Translations under genes and position numbers: made by a program
The notes under the pieces: generated by a model
What the model saw: only the letters and a program-made list of their open reading frames with translations
Databases searched by the model: none
What the model was told of the DNA's origin: nothing
Part shown: piece after piece, positions 14,881 to 20,613 of the stretch
Numbering within the stretch: position 1 is the first letter of the stretch
How the letters are laid out: each line of letters begins with the position of its first letter
Assembly (NCBI GenBank): GCA_030619405.1
Contig: JAUXBK010000014.1
Location: 1 to 20,613 of the forward strand
DNA length: 20,613 bases
From: Sedimenticola sp.
GTDB lineage: Bacteria > Pseudomonadota > Gammaproteobacteria > Chromatiales > Chromatiaceae
Reading direction: 5' to 3'

Positions 14881-15660
14881 TTACCTCGTGATCAGCAGCA
14901 GGCGATTGATGAATGCGAACCCCTCGTCGAGGAGTCCCTGAAAGTTTTCCATGACACTGGGCAGCGTGATCCACATCAGCAGGAAACCGAGCAGCATGGT
15001 GATGGGGAAACCAACAGCAAAGATATTCAGCTGGGGCGAAGCCCGGGTGATGATCCCCATCCCCAGGTTGACCAGCAACAGGGCCGCCATCACTGGCAGG
15101 GCCATCAGCAGCCCGGCGCTGAACATACGGCTGCCCCAGCCCACGATCTCCAGCACGCCGTTGCGGCTGATCCCATCGATGGCGACCGGAAAGGTGTGGA
15201 AGCTCTCCACCAGCATCCCGATCAACACCAGGTGTCCGTCGAGAACGAGAAACAGCAGGGTGGCAAGGATCAGGTAGAATTGAGAGATCACCGGCACCTG
15301 GACCCCATTCTGGGGGTCCATCATGGAGGCAAACCCCAACCCCATGCTGTAAGCGACCACCTGCCCCCCGAACACCAGGGCGGTGAACACCATCTGCAGC
15401 ATGAATCCCATGGCCACACCGATCAGCAGTTGCTGCAGCATCATCAGCAGCGCCCGGCCGCTGAACGCATCCACCACCGGCGGCTGAGGCACCAGAGACA
15501 TTGTCATCAGGGTCAGTACCAGTACCAGGCCGAGCCGGTAGAGGCGCGGGGTCTGCCGGGCGTTCAGCACCGGCGCCGCGGTCACCATGGCGCCGATCCG
15601 AATCAGGGGCCAGAAAAAGCTGGCGAGCCAGATATTGAGTTGAGTCTCGGTGAAACTCAT
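14881..15660 (-). CDS. fliR: Flagellar export gate protein FliR
   Basis: FliR is part of the helical FliP5-FliQ4-FliR1 core of the export gate. It has about 259 residues with several hydrophobic segments, starting MSFTETQLNIWLASFFWPLI, and includes RIGAMVTAAPVLNARQTPRL, LMMLQQLLIGVAMGFMLQMV and SMGLGFASMMDPQNGVQVPV. The ATG at 15658-15660 shares one base with the fliQ stop (TGATG). A GTG one codon earlier would overlap by four bases. Normal length. Confidence 0.94.
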   Translation of the reverse strand: MSFTETQLNIWLASFFWPLIRIGAMVTAAPVLNARQTPRLYRLGLVLVLTLMTMSLVPQPPVVDAFSGRALLMMLQQLLIGVAMGFMLQMVFTALVFGGQVVAYSMGLGFASMMDPQNGVQVPVISQFYLILATLLFLVLDGHLVLIGMLVESFHTFPVAIDGISRNGVLEIVGWGSRMFSAGLLMALPVMAALLLVNLGMGIITRASPQLNIFAVGFPITMLLGFLLMWITLPSVMENFQGLLDEGFAFINRLLLITR

Positions 15661-15929
15661 CACCCGATAAGCATCGGGATGCTCTCGAACAGGGTAATGG
15701 TGTAGTCCATCAGCAGGTGCAGCATCCAGGGCCCTGCCATAACCAGTACCACCAGCACCACGACCAGCTTAGGAATGAAACTGAGCGTCATCTCGTTGAT
15801 CTGGGTGGCAGCCTGAAAAGTGGCTACCAGCAGTCCGACCGCCAGTGCCGGAAGCAGTATTGCCGCCCCCAGCAGGGTGGTTATCTCCAGCGCCCGCTGA
15901 CCGATATCCAGGACTGAATCTGCATTCAT
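15660..15929 (-). CDS. fliQ: Flagellar export gate protein FliQ
   Basis: The protein has 89 residues, the usual length. Two membrane helices (about 16-38 and 52-72) flank the conserved FQAATQINEMTLSFIPKLV stretch. It starts with ATG 10 bases after the fliP stop and is translationally linked to fliR. It packs between FliP subunits in the export gate. Confidence 0.95.
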   Translation of the reverse strand: MNADSVLDIGQRALEITTLLGAAILLPALAVGLLVATFQAATQINEMTLSFIPKLVVVLVVLVMAGPWMLHLLMDYTITLFESIPMLIG

Positions 15930-15939
15930 TCGATCGCTC

Positions 15940-16683
15940 CTATACCAGGAAACTCGATGCCAGGCTGCCGAATATCAGTGCCCAGCCATCGATCAGGACG
16001 AACAGCATGATCTTGAACGGCAGTGAGATGATCATGGGTGACAACATCATCATGCCCATGGACATCAACACGCTGGCCACCACCAGATCGATGACCAGGA
16101 ACGGGATGAAGATGAGGAAACCGATCTGAAAACCGGTCTTCAATTCGGAGGTGGCGAATGCGGGAAGCAGCACCGAAAGGGGTACTTGCTCCGGGCTCTG
16201 GAACGGTTCGAAATTACCGATCTCGGAAAACAGGGCCAGATCACTCTCCCGGGTCTGGGCCAGCATAAAGCGACGCAGTGGAACCTCACTCTTTTGCAGC
16301 GCCTCCAGCATGGTCAGTTTTTCATCCAGGTAGGGAGAGACCCCGTTCTCATAGACCTCCTGAAACACCGGCATCATGATGAACAGGGTGAGAAACAGGG
16401 CCAGGCCGATCAGGATCTGGTTGGAGGGGGTGCTCTGGGTACCCAGCGCCTGGCGCAATATCGCCAGTACGATGATTATCCGGGTGAATGAGGTCATCAA
16501 CAGCAGCACAGCTGGCAGCAGGCTGAGCGCAGTCATGAACAGCAGCACCTGGATACTCAGGGTGTAGGTCTGCCCTCCATCCTTGGCCGGTGTCAGGGTG
16601 ATCGCCTCCAGACCCGGTGCCGCAGCCGTGACCACAGGCGTCAGCAGGCCGATGAGCAGCAGCGCTGAAACGAGCCGCTTCAC
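15940..16683 (-). CDS. fliP: Flagellar export gate protein FliP
   Basis: FliP is the main subunit of the gate core, inserted with a cleaved signal peptide. The 247-residue protein opens with KRLVSALLLIGLLTPVVTAA, a clear signal sequence. It then has LLFMTALSLLPAVLLLMTSF, RIIIVLAILRQALGTQSTPS, FMLAQTRESDLALFSEI and a C-terminal GMMMLSPMIISLPFKIMLFV segment, all typical. The start is GTG, overlapping the fliO stop (GTGA). Confidence 0.96.
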   Translation of the reverse strand: MKRLVSALLLIGLLTPVVTAAAPGLEAITLTPAKDGGQTYTLSIQVLLFMTALSLLPAVLLLMTSFTRIIIVLAILRQALGTQSTPSNQILIGLALFLTLFIMMPVFQEVYENGVSPYLDEKLTMLEALQKSEVPLRRFMLAQTRESDLALFSEIGNFEPFQSPEQVPLSVLLPAFATSELKTGFQIGFLIFIPFLVIDLVVASVLMSMGMMMLSPMIISLPFKIMLFVLIDGWALIFGSLASSFLV

Positions 16684-17096
16684 TGCTGCCCCTGCCCCAT
16701 TGCCGTTTTCAGTCGGCCGGAAAACGACTCGGCGGTCACCTGCTCCGTCCCCGCTTCCGCCGGCTCCAGCACATGCAGGGTCTGCACCCGGCCCGGTGCT
16801 ACCCCGACCAGCAGCCGGGTCTCACCTACCTGCAGAATGACGGCACGTTCCCTGGGTCCCAGGGATACCCCCCCGACCACGCGCACCATCCCTTTTCCAA
16901 CCTGTGGTAAACGGCCGAAACGGCGCAGCAGCCAGGCCAGCCCGAGTATCAACGCCAGGATCAGCAGCAGGCCGCCCGCACTCTGTAGCATCGCCCCTGC
17001 CCCCAGCGACGACGGAGTACGCTGCTCCCCCTCCGCAACGGCCAGCAGCGGACAGAGAGGACCGGCGATCAGCAGATAAGAGGGGAAAGCCCGCAT
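16680..17096 (-). CDS. fliO: Flagellar biosynthesis protein FliO
   Basis: FliO is a small bitopic membrane protein that helps FliP assemble. It has about 138 residues: a signal-like N-terminus (RAFPSYLLIAGPLCPLLAVA), a second membrane helix around 36-57 (GGLLLILALILGLAWLLRRF), then a cytoplasmic domain with KGMVRVVGGVSLGPRERAVI and ETRLLVGVAPGRVQTLHVL. These are FliO hallmarks in an otherwise poorly conserved family. The ATG at 17096 shares one base with the fliN stop (TGATG); a TTG one codon earlier is less likely. Confidence 0.9.
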   Translation of the reverse strand: MRAFPSYLLIAGPLCPLLAVAEGEQRTPSSLGAGAMLQSAGGLLLILALILGLAWLLRRFGRLPQVGKGMVRVVGGVSLGPRERAVILQVGETRLLVGVAPGRVQTLHVLEPAEAGTEQVTAESFSGRLKTAMGQGQQ

Positions 17097-17530
17097 CAAC
17101 GCAACCTGTTGACCCGGTCCGCCGGGCTGATCACATCGGTCAGGCGGATACCGAACTTGTCGTTCACCACCACCACTTCACCCTGGGCAATCAGGGTGCC
17201 GTTGACCAGCACGTCCATCGGTTCACCCGCCAGGCGATCCAGTTCCACCACCGATCCCTGATTCAGCTGCAGCAGGTTCTTGATATTGATCTTGGTGCGC
17301 CCGATCTCCATGGAGATGGTGACCGGCACGTCCAGGATCGCCTGCAGGTTGACCTCGCCGGTATCCGTATCGGACATCTCTTCATGCAGTTCCTGAAACC
17401 GGGCGGATTCAGTGCCAGTCGTTGTCTCCCCCTGGCCAACGGGACCTGCCTCGGAGACCTCCTGCTCTTCCAGCGCTGCAGCCCACTCGTCTGCCAGTGC
17501 CTCGTTCGGATCGATCTCTATGCCGCTCAT
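17096..17530 (-). CDS. fliN: Flagellar switch protein FliN
   Basis: FliN forms the bottom of the C-ring with FliM and receives export cargo. The 144-residue protein has an acidic, variable N-terminus (1-55) and a C-terminal SpoA domain (about 60-140): LQAILDVPVTISMEIGRTKI, NIKNLLQLNQGSVVELDRLA and GEVVVVNDKFGIRLTDVI. It has no CheC-type phosphatase domain, so it is FliN and not FliY. It starts 18 bases after fliM ends. Confidence 0.95.
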   Translation of the reverse strand: MSGIEIDPNEALADEWAAALEEQEVSEAGPVGQGETTTGTESARFQELHEEMSDTDTGEVNLQAILDVPVTISMEIGRTKINIKNLLQLNQGSVVELDRLAGEPMDVLVNGTLIAQGEVVVVNDKFGIRLTDVISPADRVNRLR

Positions 17531-17548
17531 TTGCTTAACCTGTTCATG

Positions 17549-18574
17549 TTACTGCCCCTGTTCTTCCGGCTCGTTGAGCAGATCCTGCAGTCCGGTCGGC
17601 TGCCGGTGCCCAATCCACTCCTGGACCTTGATCGCGTAGTTCCCGTCGGAGACGCCCAGCCGCCCACAAAAAATAGGCACCTCGGAGGCGCACATCTCCA
17701 CCATCTCAGGGATCTCGATGGGGATGATGTCCCCCGGCTTCAGCGCAGCCAACTCCTTCATGGAGATCTGTGCCTCACCCAGCTGGCTGCTCAGTTCCAC
17801 CGGCGTCTTCATCATCTCCTCCTTGAGGGACTCCGCCCAGCGTTCGTCCCGATCCCCTCGGTCACTCTGAATCCCGGCGTCCAGCAGATCCCGGATCGGT
17901 TCCAGCATGGAATAGGGAAGACAGATATGCATGTCCCCCCCACCCGCCTCCAGGTCGATATGGAAGGTGGTCACCACCACCACCTCCGAGGGGCTGACGA
18001 TATTGGCGAATTGAGGGTTCACCTCAGAGGCCATGTATTCGAACTGCAGATCCAGCACCGGCCTCCAGGCTTCGTGCAGGTCGGCGAATGCAATATTCAG
18101 CAGCAACCGCACCACCCGGTTCTCGGTCGGAGTGAAATCCCGCCCCTCGATCTTGGTGTGGAAGCGCCCGCTGCCGCCAAAGAAGTTGTCCACCACACTG
18201 AACACCAGTTTAGGATCCAGCACACAGAGCCCCTTACCCCGGAGTGGCGGTACCCGCACCAGATTCAGGCTGGTGGGGACGAACAGGCTGTGGATGAACT
18301 CAGAGAACTTGAGCATCTGCACACCGGAGACGGAGAGATCCGCCGAACGGCGCAGCATATTGAACAGGCTGGTCCGATAATGCCGTGCAAACCGTTCATT
18401 GATCATCTCCAGGGTCGGTAGACGCCCCCGGACGATTCGGTCCTGACTGGTGAAGTCGTAACTGCGCAGCCCTCCATCCAGCTCATCCTCGACCGCTGTC
18501 TCCACGTCACCGCTATCGACGCCGTGCAACAGTGCATCGATTTCATCCTGGGAAAGAAGATCACCGGCGCTCAT
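17549..18574 (-). CDS. fliM: Flagellar switch protein FliM
   Basis: FliM carries the CheY-P binding site and sets rotation direction. It has 341 residues. The N-terminal CheY-binding peptide LLSQDEIDALLHGV (6-19) is intact. The middle CheC-like domain includes SLNLVRVPPLRGKGLCVLD and FFGGSGRFHTK (GGSG at 133-136). The C-terminal SpoA domain includes TPVELSSQLGEAQISMKELA and LKPGDIIPIEI. It starts 4 bases after fliL. The intact CheY-binding peptide fits the chemotaxis genes downstream. Confidence 0.96.
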   Translation of the reverse strand: MSAGDLLSQDEIDALLHGVDSGDVETAVEDELDGGLRSYDFTSQDRIVRGRLPTLEMINERFARHYRTSLFNMLRRSADLSVSGVQMLKFSEFIHSLFVPTSLNLVRVPPLRGKGLCVLDPKLVFSVVDNFFGGSGRFHTKIEGRDFTPTENRVVRLLLNIAFADLHEAWRPVLDLQFEYMASEVNPQFANIVSPSEVVVVTTFHIDLEAGGGDMHICLPYSMLEPIRDLLDAGIQSDRGDRDERWAESLKEEMMKTPVELSSQLGEAQISMKELAALKPGDIIPIEIPEMVEMCASEVPIFCGRLGVSDGNYAIKVQEWIGHRQPTGLQDLLNEPEEQGQ

Positions 18575-18578
18575 GGCA

Positions 18579-19106
18579 TCACTGCATCACGAAAGAGGTG
18601 AAATAGACGGCCTCGACTTCACCTGGTCCGCCCTGATTCCGAGTCAACCGGTTCAGCACCTTGAGTAACTCCGTCTGAAGCTTTTCCTTGCCTTCACGGC
18701 TCTTCAGCTGTTTTCCCTCCTGGGCACTGAAGAGATTGAGCAGACTGTTGCGGATCATGGGGTCGTTGTGTTTGATGAATTCGATCAACGCCGGATCCCT
18801 GGCCATTACCTGCAGGCCGACCTGCAGCATCTTGAGCCGCCCCCCGGGCGGAAGATTGACCACGAAGGCGGGCTCCATTGACTGATAGATCGCCGGTGGC
18901 TTTTCCTCCACCTGCTGTTTCCCACCCGCGCTCCCCATTGCAACCTGCTCATCCTCACTACCGCCGAACAGGAACCAACTGGCACCCAGACCGCCACCAA
19001 GCAGCACCAGGACACCCACGCTGATCAGGATGATCCATTTCTTCTTCGAACCGTTCTCTTTCTCGATCCCCAGGTCCAGCTCTTCGTTCACCTTCTGTTT
19101 TGCCAT
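18579..19106 (-). CDS. fliL: Flagellar stator-associated protein FliL
   Basis: FliL surrounds the stator in the inner membrane and supports torque. The 175-residue protein has a charged cytoplasmic N-terminus (KVNEELDLGIEKENGSKKK), one membrane helix (about 24-46, WIILISVGVLVLLGGGLGAS) and a periplasmic domain. That domain contains YQSMEPAFVVNLPPGGRLKM and IRNSLLNLFSAQEGKQLKSR, and ends in VEAVYFTSFVMQ. It is the first gene of the long run, about 24 bases after the predicted sigma-54 transcription start. No fliK is found upstream, where a repeat element and a metallopeptidase gene lie instead. Confidence 0.94.
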   Translation of the reverse strand: MAKQKVNEELDLGIEKENGSKKKWIILISVGVLVLLGGGLGASWFLFGGSEDEQVAMGSAGGKQQVEEKPPAIYQSMEPAFVVNLPPGGRLKMLQVGLQVMARDPALIEFIKHNDPMIRNSLLNLFSAQEGKQLKSREGKEKLQTELLKVLNRLTRNQGGPGEVEAVYFTSFVMQ

Positions 19107-19139
19107 CGCCTCGACACCTCATGGATTTACCCTGATGTG

Positions 19140-19156
19140 AAGCAATAGCCGTGCCA
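19140..19156 (-). promoter_or_regulatory. Sigma-54 (-24/-12) promoter of the fliL operon
   Basis: On the minus strand the sequence is TGGCACGGCTATTGCTT, matching the consensus TGGCACG-N4-TTGC(A/T) at every conserved position. The GG (19155-19154) and GC (19143-19142) are exactly 10 bases apart. The predicted start is near 19130, giving a leader of about 24 bases before fliL. Sigma-54 polymerase needs an enhancer-binding ATPase, which in polar flagellates is FleQ or FlrA/FlrC. This promoter probably drives fliL through at least the export genes. Confidence 0.88.
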
Positions 19157-19219
19157 TCCTGGGATTTATAGTATTTTTCTCTTTGTTACAGCTAGTTAGG
19201 AACTCTACCAAAGAGCTGT

Positions 19220-19233
19220 GTCGAACTATTGAC
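19220..19233. promoter_or_regulatory. FleQ-box-like dyad upstream of fliL
   Basis: GTCGAACTATTGAC has the GTC...TTGAC frame and the 14-base length of the Pseudomonas FleQ site GTCaNTAAAtTGAC, though the centre differs. It lies about 65 bases upstream of the -24 element, a reasonable place for an activator of a sigma-54 promoter. The match is by memory of the consensus. No FleQ gene is in the window. Confidence 0.35.
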
Positions 19234-19262
19234 AGGCAGGGAGGCCCTGAAGGGGCAGAAAC

Positions 19263-19277
19263 CCGGCAGCCTGCCGG
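19263..19277. promoter_or_regulatory. Perfect 7-bp palindrome upstream of fliL
   Basis: CCGGCAG and CTGCCGG flank one central base. It lies about 110 bases upstream of the -24 element, within the usual range for enhancer sites of sigma-54 activators. It could also be part of the flanking repeat-rich DNA or a weak hairpin. Confidence 0.3.
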
Positions 19278-19321
19278 AGCAAGCGGAAAGAGAGGAAGTA
19301 TGCGTTCACGAACGAAAAAAT

Positions 19322-19450
19322 GGCCGCGGATTGGCGCGGATCAGACACGGAGCATGCCCACCCTACGTAGGGTGGGCACGTTTTCGTGCCCACGCGGAAT
19401 CGGCTTGTGTTATCAAATCAATCCGTGTTTGATCCGCGTTAATCCGCGGC
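19322..19450. mobile_element. MITE-like inverted-repeat element with a nested double palindrome
   Basis: A 29-bp inverted repeat built on GCCGCGGATT...GCGGATCA...ACACGGA occurs at 19323-19351 and 19422-19450, with 26 of 29 bases matching. It is unrelated in sequence to the 16-bp ends of the elements near cheW. Inside lie two overlapping palindromes: a perfect 24-bp one at 19355-19378, and GTGGGCACG-TTTT-CGTGCCCAC at 19372-19393. No coding sequence is present. Similar inverted repeats and palindromic units are, to my memory, dispersed in other proteobacterial genomes. It lies between the fliL control region and the metallopeptidase gene. Confidence 0.65.
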
Positions 19451-19489
19451 TAAATGTCTATTGATCCGGTGAACGGTTACGAGAGGAGT

Positions 19490-20173
19490 TCAGTGTCTGA
19501 GCAGGCGCATCCAGCGCCAGAAGTTGAGCAGCCCGGCCAGGGAGGCGGCAAAGTAGGTCAATGCACAGGCCCGCAGGACACGGCGGGCAGCCGCCTGTTG
19601 TGAACGGTTGATATAGCCCGATTCCAGAATGGGCAGTGCACGGCCAAAACTCGCGTCCCACTCCACCGGAAGCGTTACCAGTTGCACCAGCACCGTCATT
19701 CCCAGGGTGGCGATAGCCGCCAGAAACATCAGTATCCCGGCCGCGGGCGCCTTGGTGATAAGGGTAAGCATGGGTACGGCAAACAGCAGAAAAGAACCGA
19801 CCCTGCCCGACCATTGAGCCGTTCTCGCCAGCCGCTGTCGCCACAGAAACGGTCGGTAGCCCTGCGCATGCTGCAGCGCATGACCCACTTCATGCGCTGC
19901 CGTCGCAATAGCGGTGAGCGTGCGACCATCCAGCTTGTCCCGGGTGAGGCGCACCACCTGCTGCTCCGGGTCATAGTGGTCACCTGTTCCCTCTGCCACT
20001 TCCACCCGGACCTGCTGCATATCAAACCGATCCAGCAGGTGGCGGGCCAGCTCCCCGCCGGTGCCGGGAAAGTCCTCCTGCCTGCGGTTATAGCGCGCCA
20101 GTACGTACTGGACCCACCACTGGGGGCCGTAGAGCAGCAGCGCGAAGACAAGCAGCAGAATGATCAGATGCAT
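19490..20173 (-). CDS. Membrane zinc metallopeptidase (Zn_peptidase_2, YugP-like)
   Basis: A 227-residue predicted inner-membrane protein. An N-terminal helix (MHLIILLLVFALLLYGPQWW) leads to a soluble part with DFPGTGGELARHLLDRF and GDHYDPEQQVVRLTRDKLDG, then the zinc-binding AAHEVGHALQHAQGY (HExxH with Glu as catalytic base, about 93-107). Two or three more membrane segments follow (about 125-165 and 205-220), with LPVEWDASFGRALPILES between them. This matches the DUF/Zn_peptidase_2 family, whose substrates are poorly known; protein quality control at the membrane is a guess. There is no visible ribosome site: the leader is a heptamer repeat running up to the ATG. No functional link to the flagellar genes is apparent. 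Confidence 0.88.
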   Translation of the reverse strand: MHLIILLLVFALLLYGPQWWVQYVLARYNRRQEDFPGTGGELARHLLDRFDMQQVRVEVAEGTGDHYDPEQQVVRLTRDKLDGRTLTAIATAAHEVGHALQHAQGYRPFLWRQRLARTAQWSGRVGSFLLFAVPMLTLITKAPAAGILMFLAAIATLGMTVLVQLVTLPVEWDASFGRALPILESGYINRSQQAAARRVLRACALTYFAASLAGLLNFWRWMRLLRH

Positions 20174-20174
20174 G

Positions 20175-20216
20175 GTCAGAAGTCAGCAGTTGGCAGTCAG
20201 AGGTCGGAAGTCAGAA
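20175..20216. repeat. Six tandem heptamers (GTCAGAA type)
   Basis: The plus strand reads GTCAGAA, GTCAGCA, GTTGGCA, GTCAGAG, GTCGGAA and GTCAGAA without interruption, 42 bases. It starts one base from the metallopeptidase start codon and takes up the place where its ribosome site should be. On the minus strand the units read TTCTGAC and variants. Confidence 0.85.
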
Positions 20217-20448
20217 TACAGTATTCTCTACAGCGTCAGAATGCGGTTTGATTATGAAATGTTTTGAATATTCAAGTAGTTACACTCTGTCTGAGTAATA
20301 ATTGTATCACCATCTTAGCTGAAGCCATAGTAGGCACCTGAGCTAACCCCTTGATTTCTCTTGTACACACCCCGAAGACGTTGCGCCGAATAGATACATT
20401 CATGTGCTATATTTGATCATACACACATAACTGTATCAAGAGGGGTTT
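20217..20448. other. AT-rich intergenic region between divergent genes
   Basis: It separates the minus-strand metallopeptidase gene from the plus-strand gene at the right edge. It holds a perfect 12-bp palindrome (TTGAATATTCAA, 20264-20275) and an imperfect dyad at 20413-20439 (TTGATCATACA ... TGTATCAAG) just before the right-edge gene. No promoter can be assigned with confidence. The composition is clearly more AT-rich than the flagellar genes. Confidence 0.4.
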
Positions 20449-20613
20449 ATGCTTCCACCAGACGCATCCGAGAACGCCCTACGAAGTTTTTTCCGCAAAC
20501 ATCACATCGCAGAAATCGCTGAACTTTTCCGTCTACTGGAAACCCGGTCACGGATGAGCGTGTTTCGGCGGCTCAAGGCCATGGGATACCGGTCGAGCTT
20601 CAACCACGCGGGC
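20449..20613 (+). CDS. Unidentified helix-turn-helix-like protein, N-terminal part (runs off the right edge)
   Basis: An ATG preceded by AGAGGGG (4-6 bases) opens a frame of 55 codons to the window end with no stop. It reads MLPPDASENALRSFFRKHHI, AEIAELFRLLETRSRMSVFR, RLKAMGYRSSFNHAG. The ELFRLLETRSRMSVFRRLKAMGY part looks like a DNA-binding helix-turn-helix with a recognition helix around SVFRRLKA. I vaguely associate such proteins with small regulators or accessory ORFs beside transposases, but I cannot name the family. It is the only plus-strand gene I accept and lies in AT-rich surroundings. Confidence 0.6.
   Translation, partial: MLPPDASENALRSFFRKHHIAEIAELFRLLETRSRMSVFRRLKAMGYRSSFNHAG

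Noticed and set aside
16904..18421. 505-codon plus-strand frame across fliM, fliN and fliO
   Set aside because: It runs antisense to three well-supported genes and has the low-complexity His/Gln/Leu composition of a mirror frame.
19372..19393. Rho-independent terminator after the metallopeptidase gene
   Set aside because: The stem is good, but the loop carries the T bases and no T-run follows on either strand. It reads as a palindromic repeat unit.

Overview
The window is a polar-flagellum and chemotaxis gene cluster of a gammaproteobacterium. Every gene from about 516 to 20173 lies on the minus strand, so transcription runs from high to low coordinates. The order fliL-fliM-fliN-fliO-fliP-fliQ-fliR-flhB-flhA-flhF-flhG-fliA-cheY-cheA-cheB-motC-motD, then cheW, a small Pro/Arg-rich protein and a DUF2802 protein, follows the Pseudomonas/Vibrio arrangement. 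FlhF plus FlhG and a sigma-54-type promoter before fliL suit a polar flagellate with a sigma-54/FleQ-like regulatory hierarchy. A Chromatiales-like or sulfur-oxidising gammaproteobacterium is my guess; the sequence does not prove it.

Layout. 1-304 holds the N-terminal part of a probable IS transposase, AT-rich compared with the rest. 516-1576 holds a class II aldolase-like gene overlapping the end of mobB (molybdenum cofactor guanylation). 1623-1936 and 3136-3462 are two oppositely oriented, decayed copies of a roughly 320-bp repeat element. They bracket the cheW / small ORF / DUF2802 group at 1966-3034. 3482-19106 is one tightly packed run of 17 flagellar and chemotaxis genes, with stop/start overlaps at several junctions. 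Upstream of fliL are a near-perfect sigma-54 promoter, a FleQ-box-like dyad and a second, unrelated repeat element (19322-19450). 19490-20173 encodes a membrane zinc metallopeptidase whose leader is a six-unit heptamer tandem repeat. The last 165 bases start a plus-strand gene that runs off the window.

How it works together. FliO, FliP, FliQ, FliR, FlhA and FlhB form the flagellar export gate. FliM and FliN form the switch and FliL supports the stator. FlhF and FlhG set flagellar position and number, and FliA is the late flagellar sigma factor. CheA, CheW, CheY and CheB are the signalling core, and MotC/MotD are a second stator pair. The local cluster lacks cheZ between cheY and cheA, and lacks the parC/parP pair usually found between motD and cheW. 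One repeat copy sits exactly in that second gap.

I found no new enzymatic or defence system. The most interesting material is in the intergenic DNA: the paired non-autonomous elements carrying remnants of a GxxExxY gene, the nested palindromic element, the heptamer array, and the control region of the fliL operon. All positions were read by eye, with no database search.
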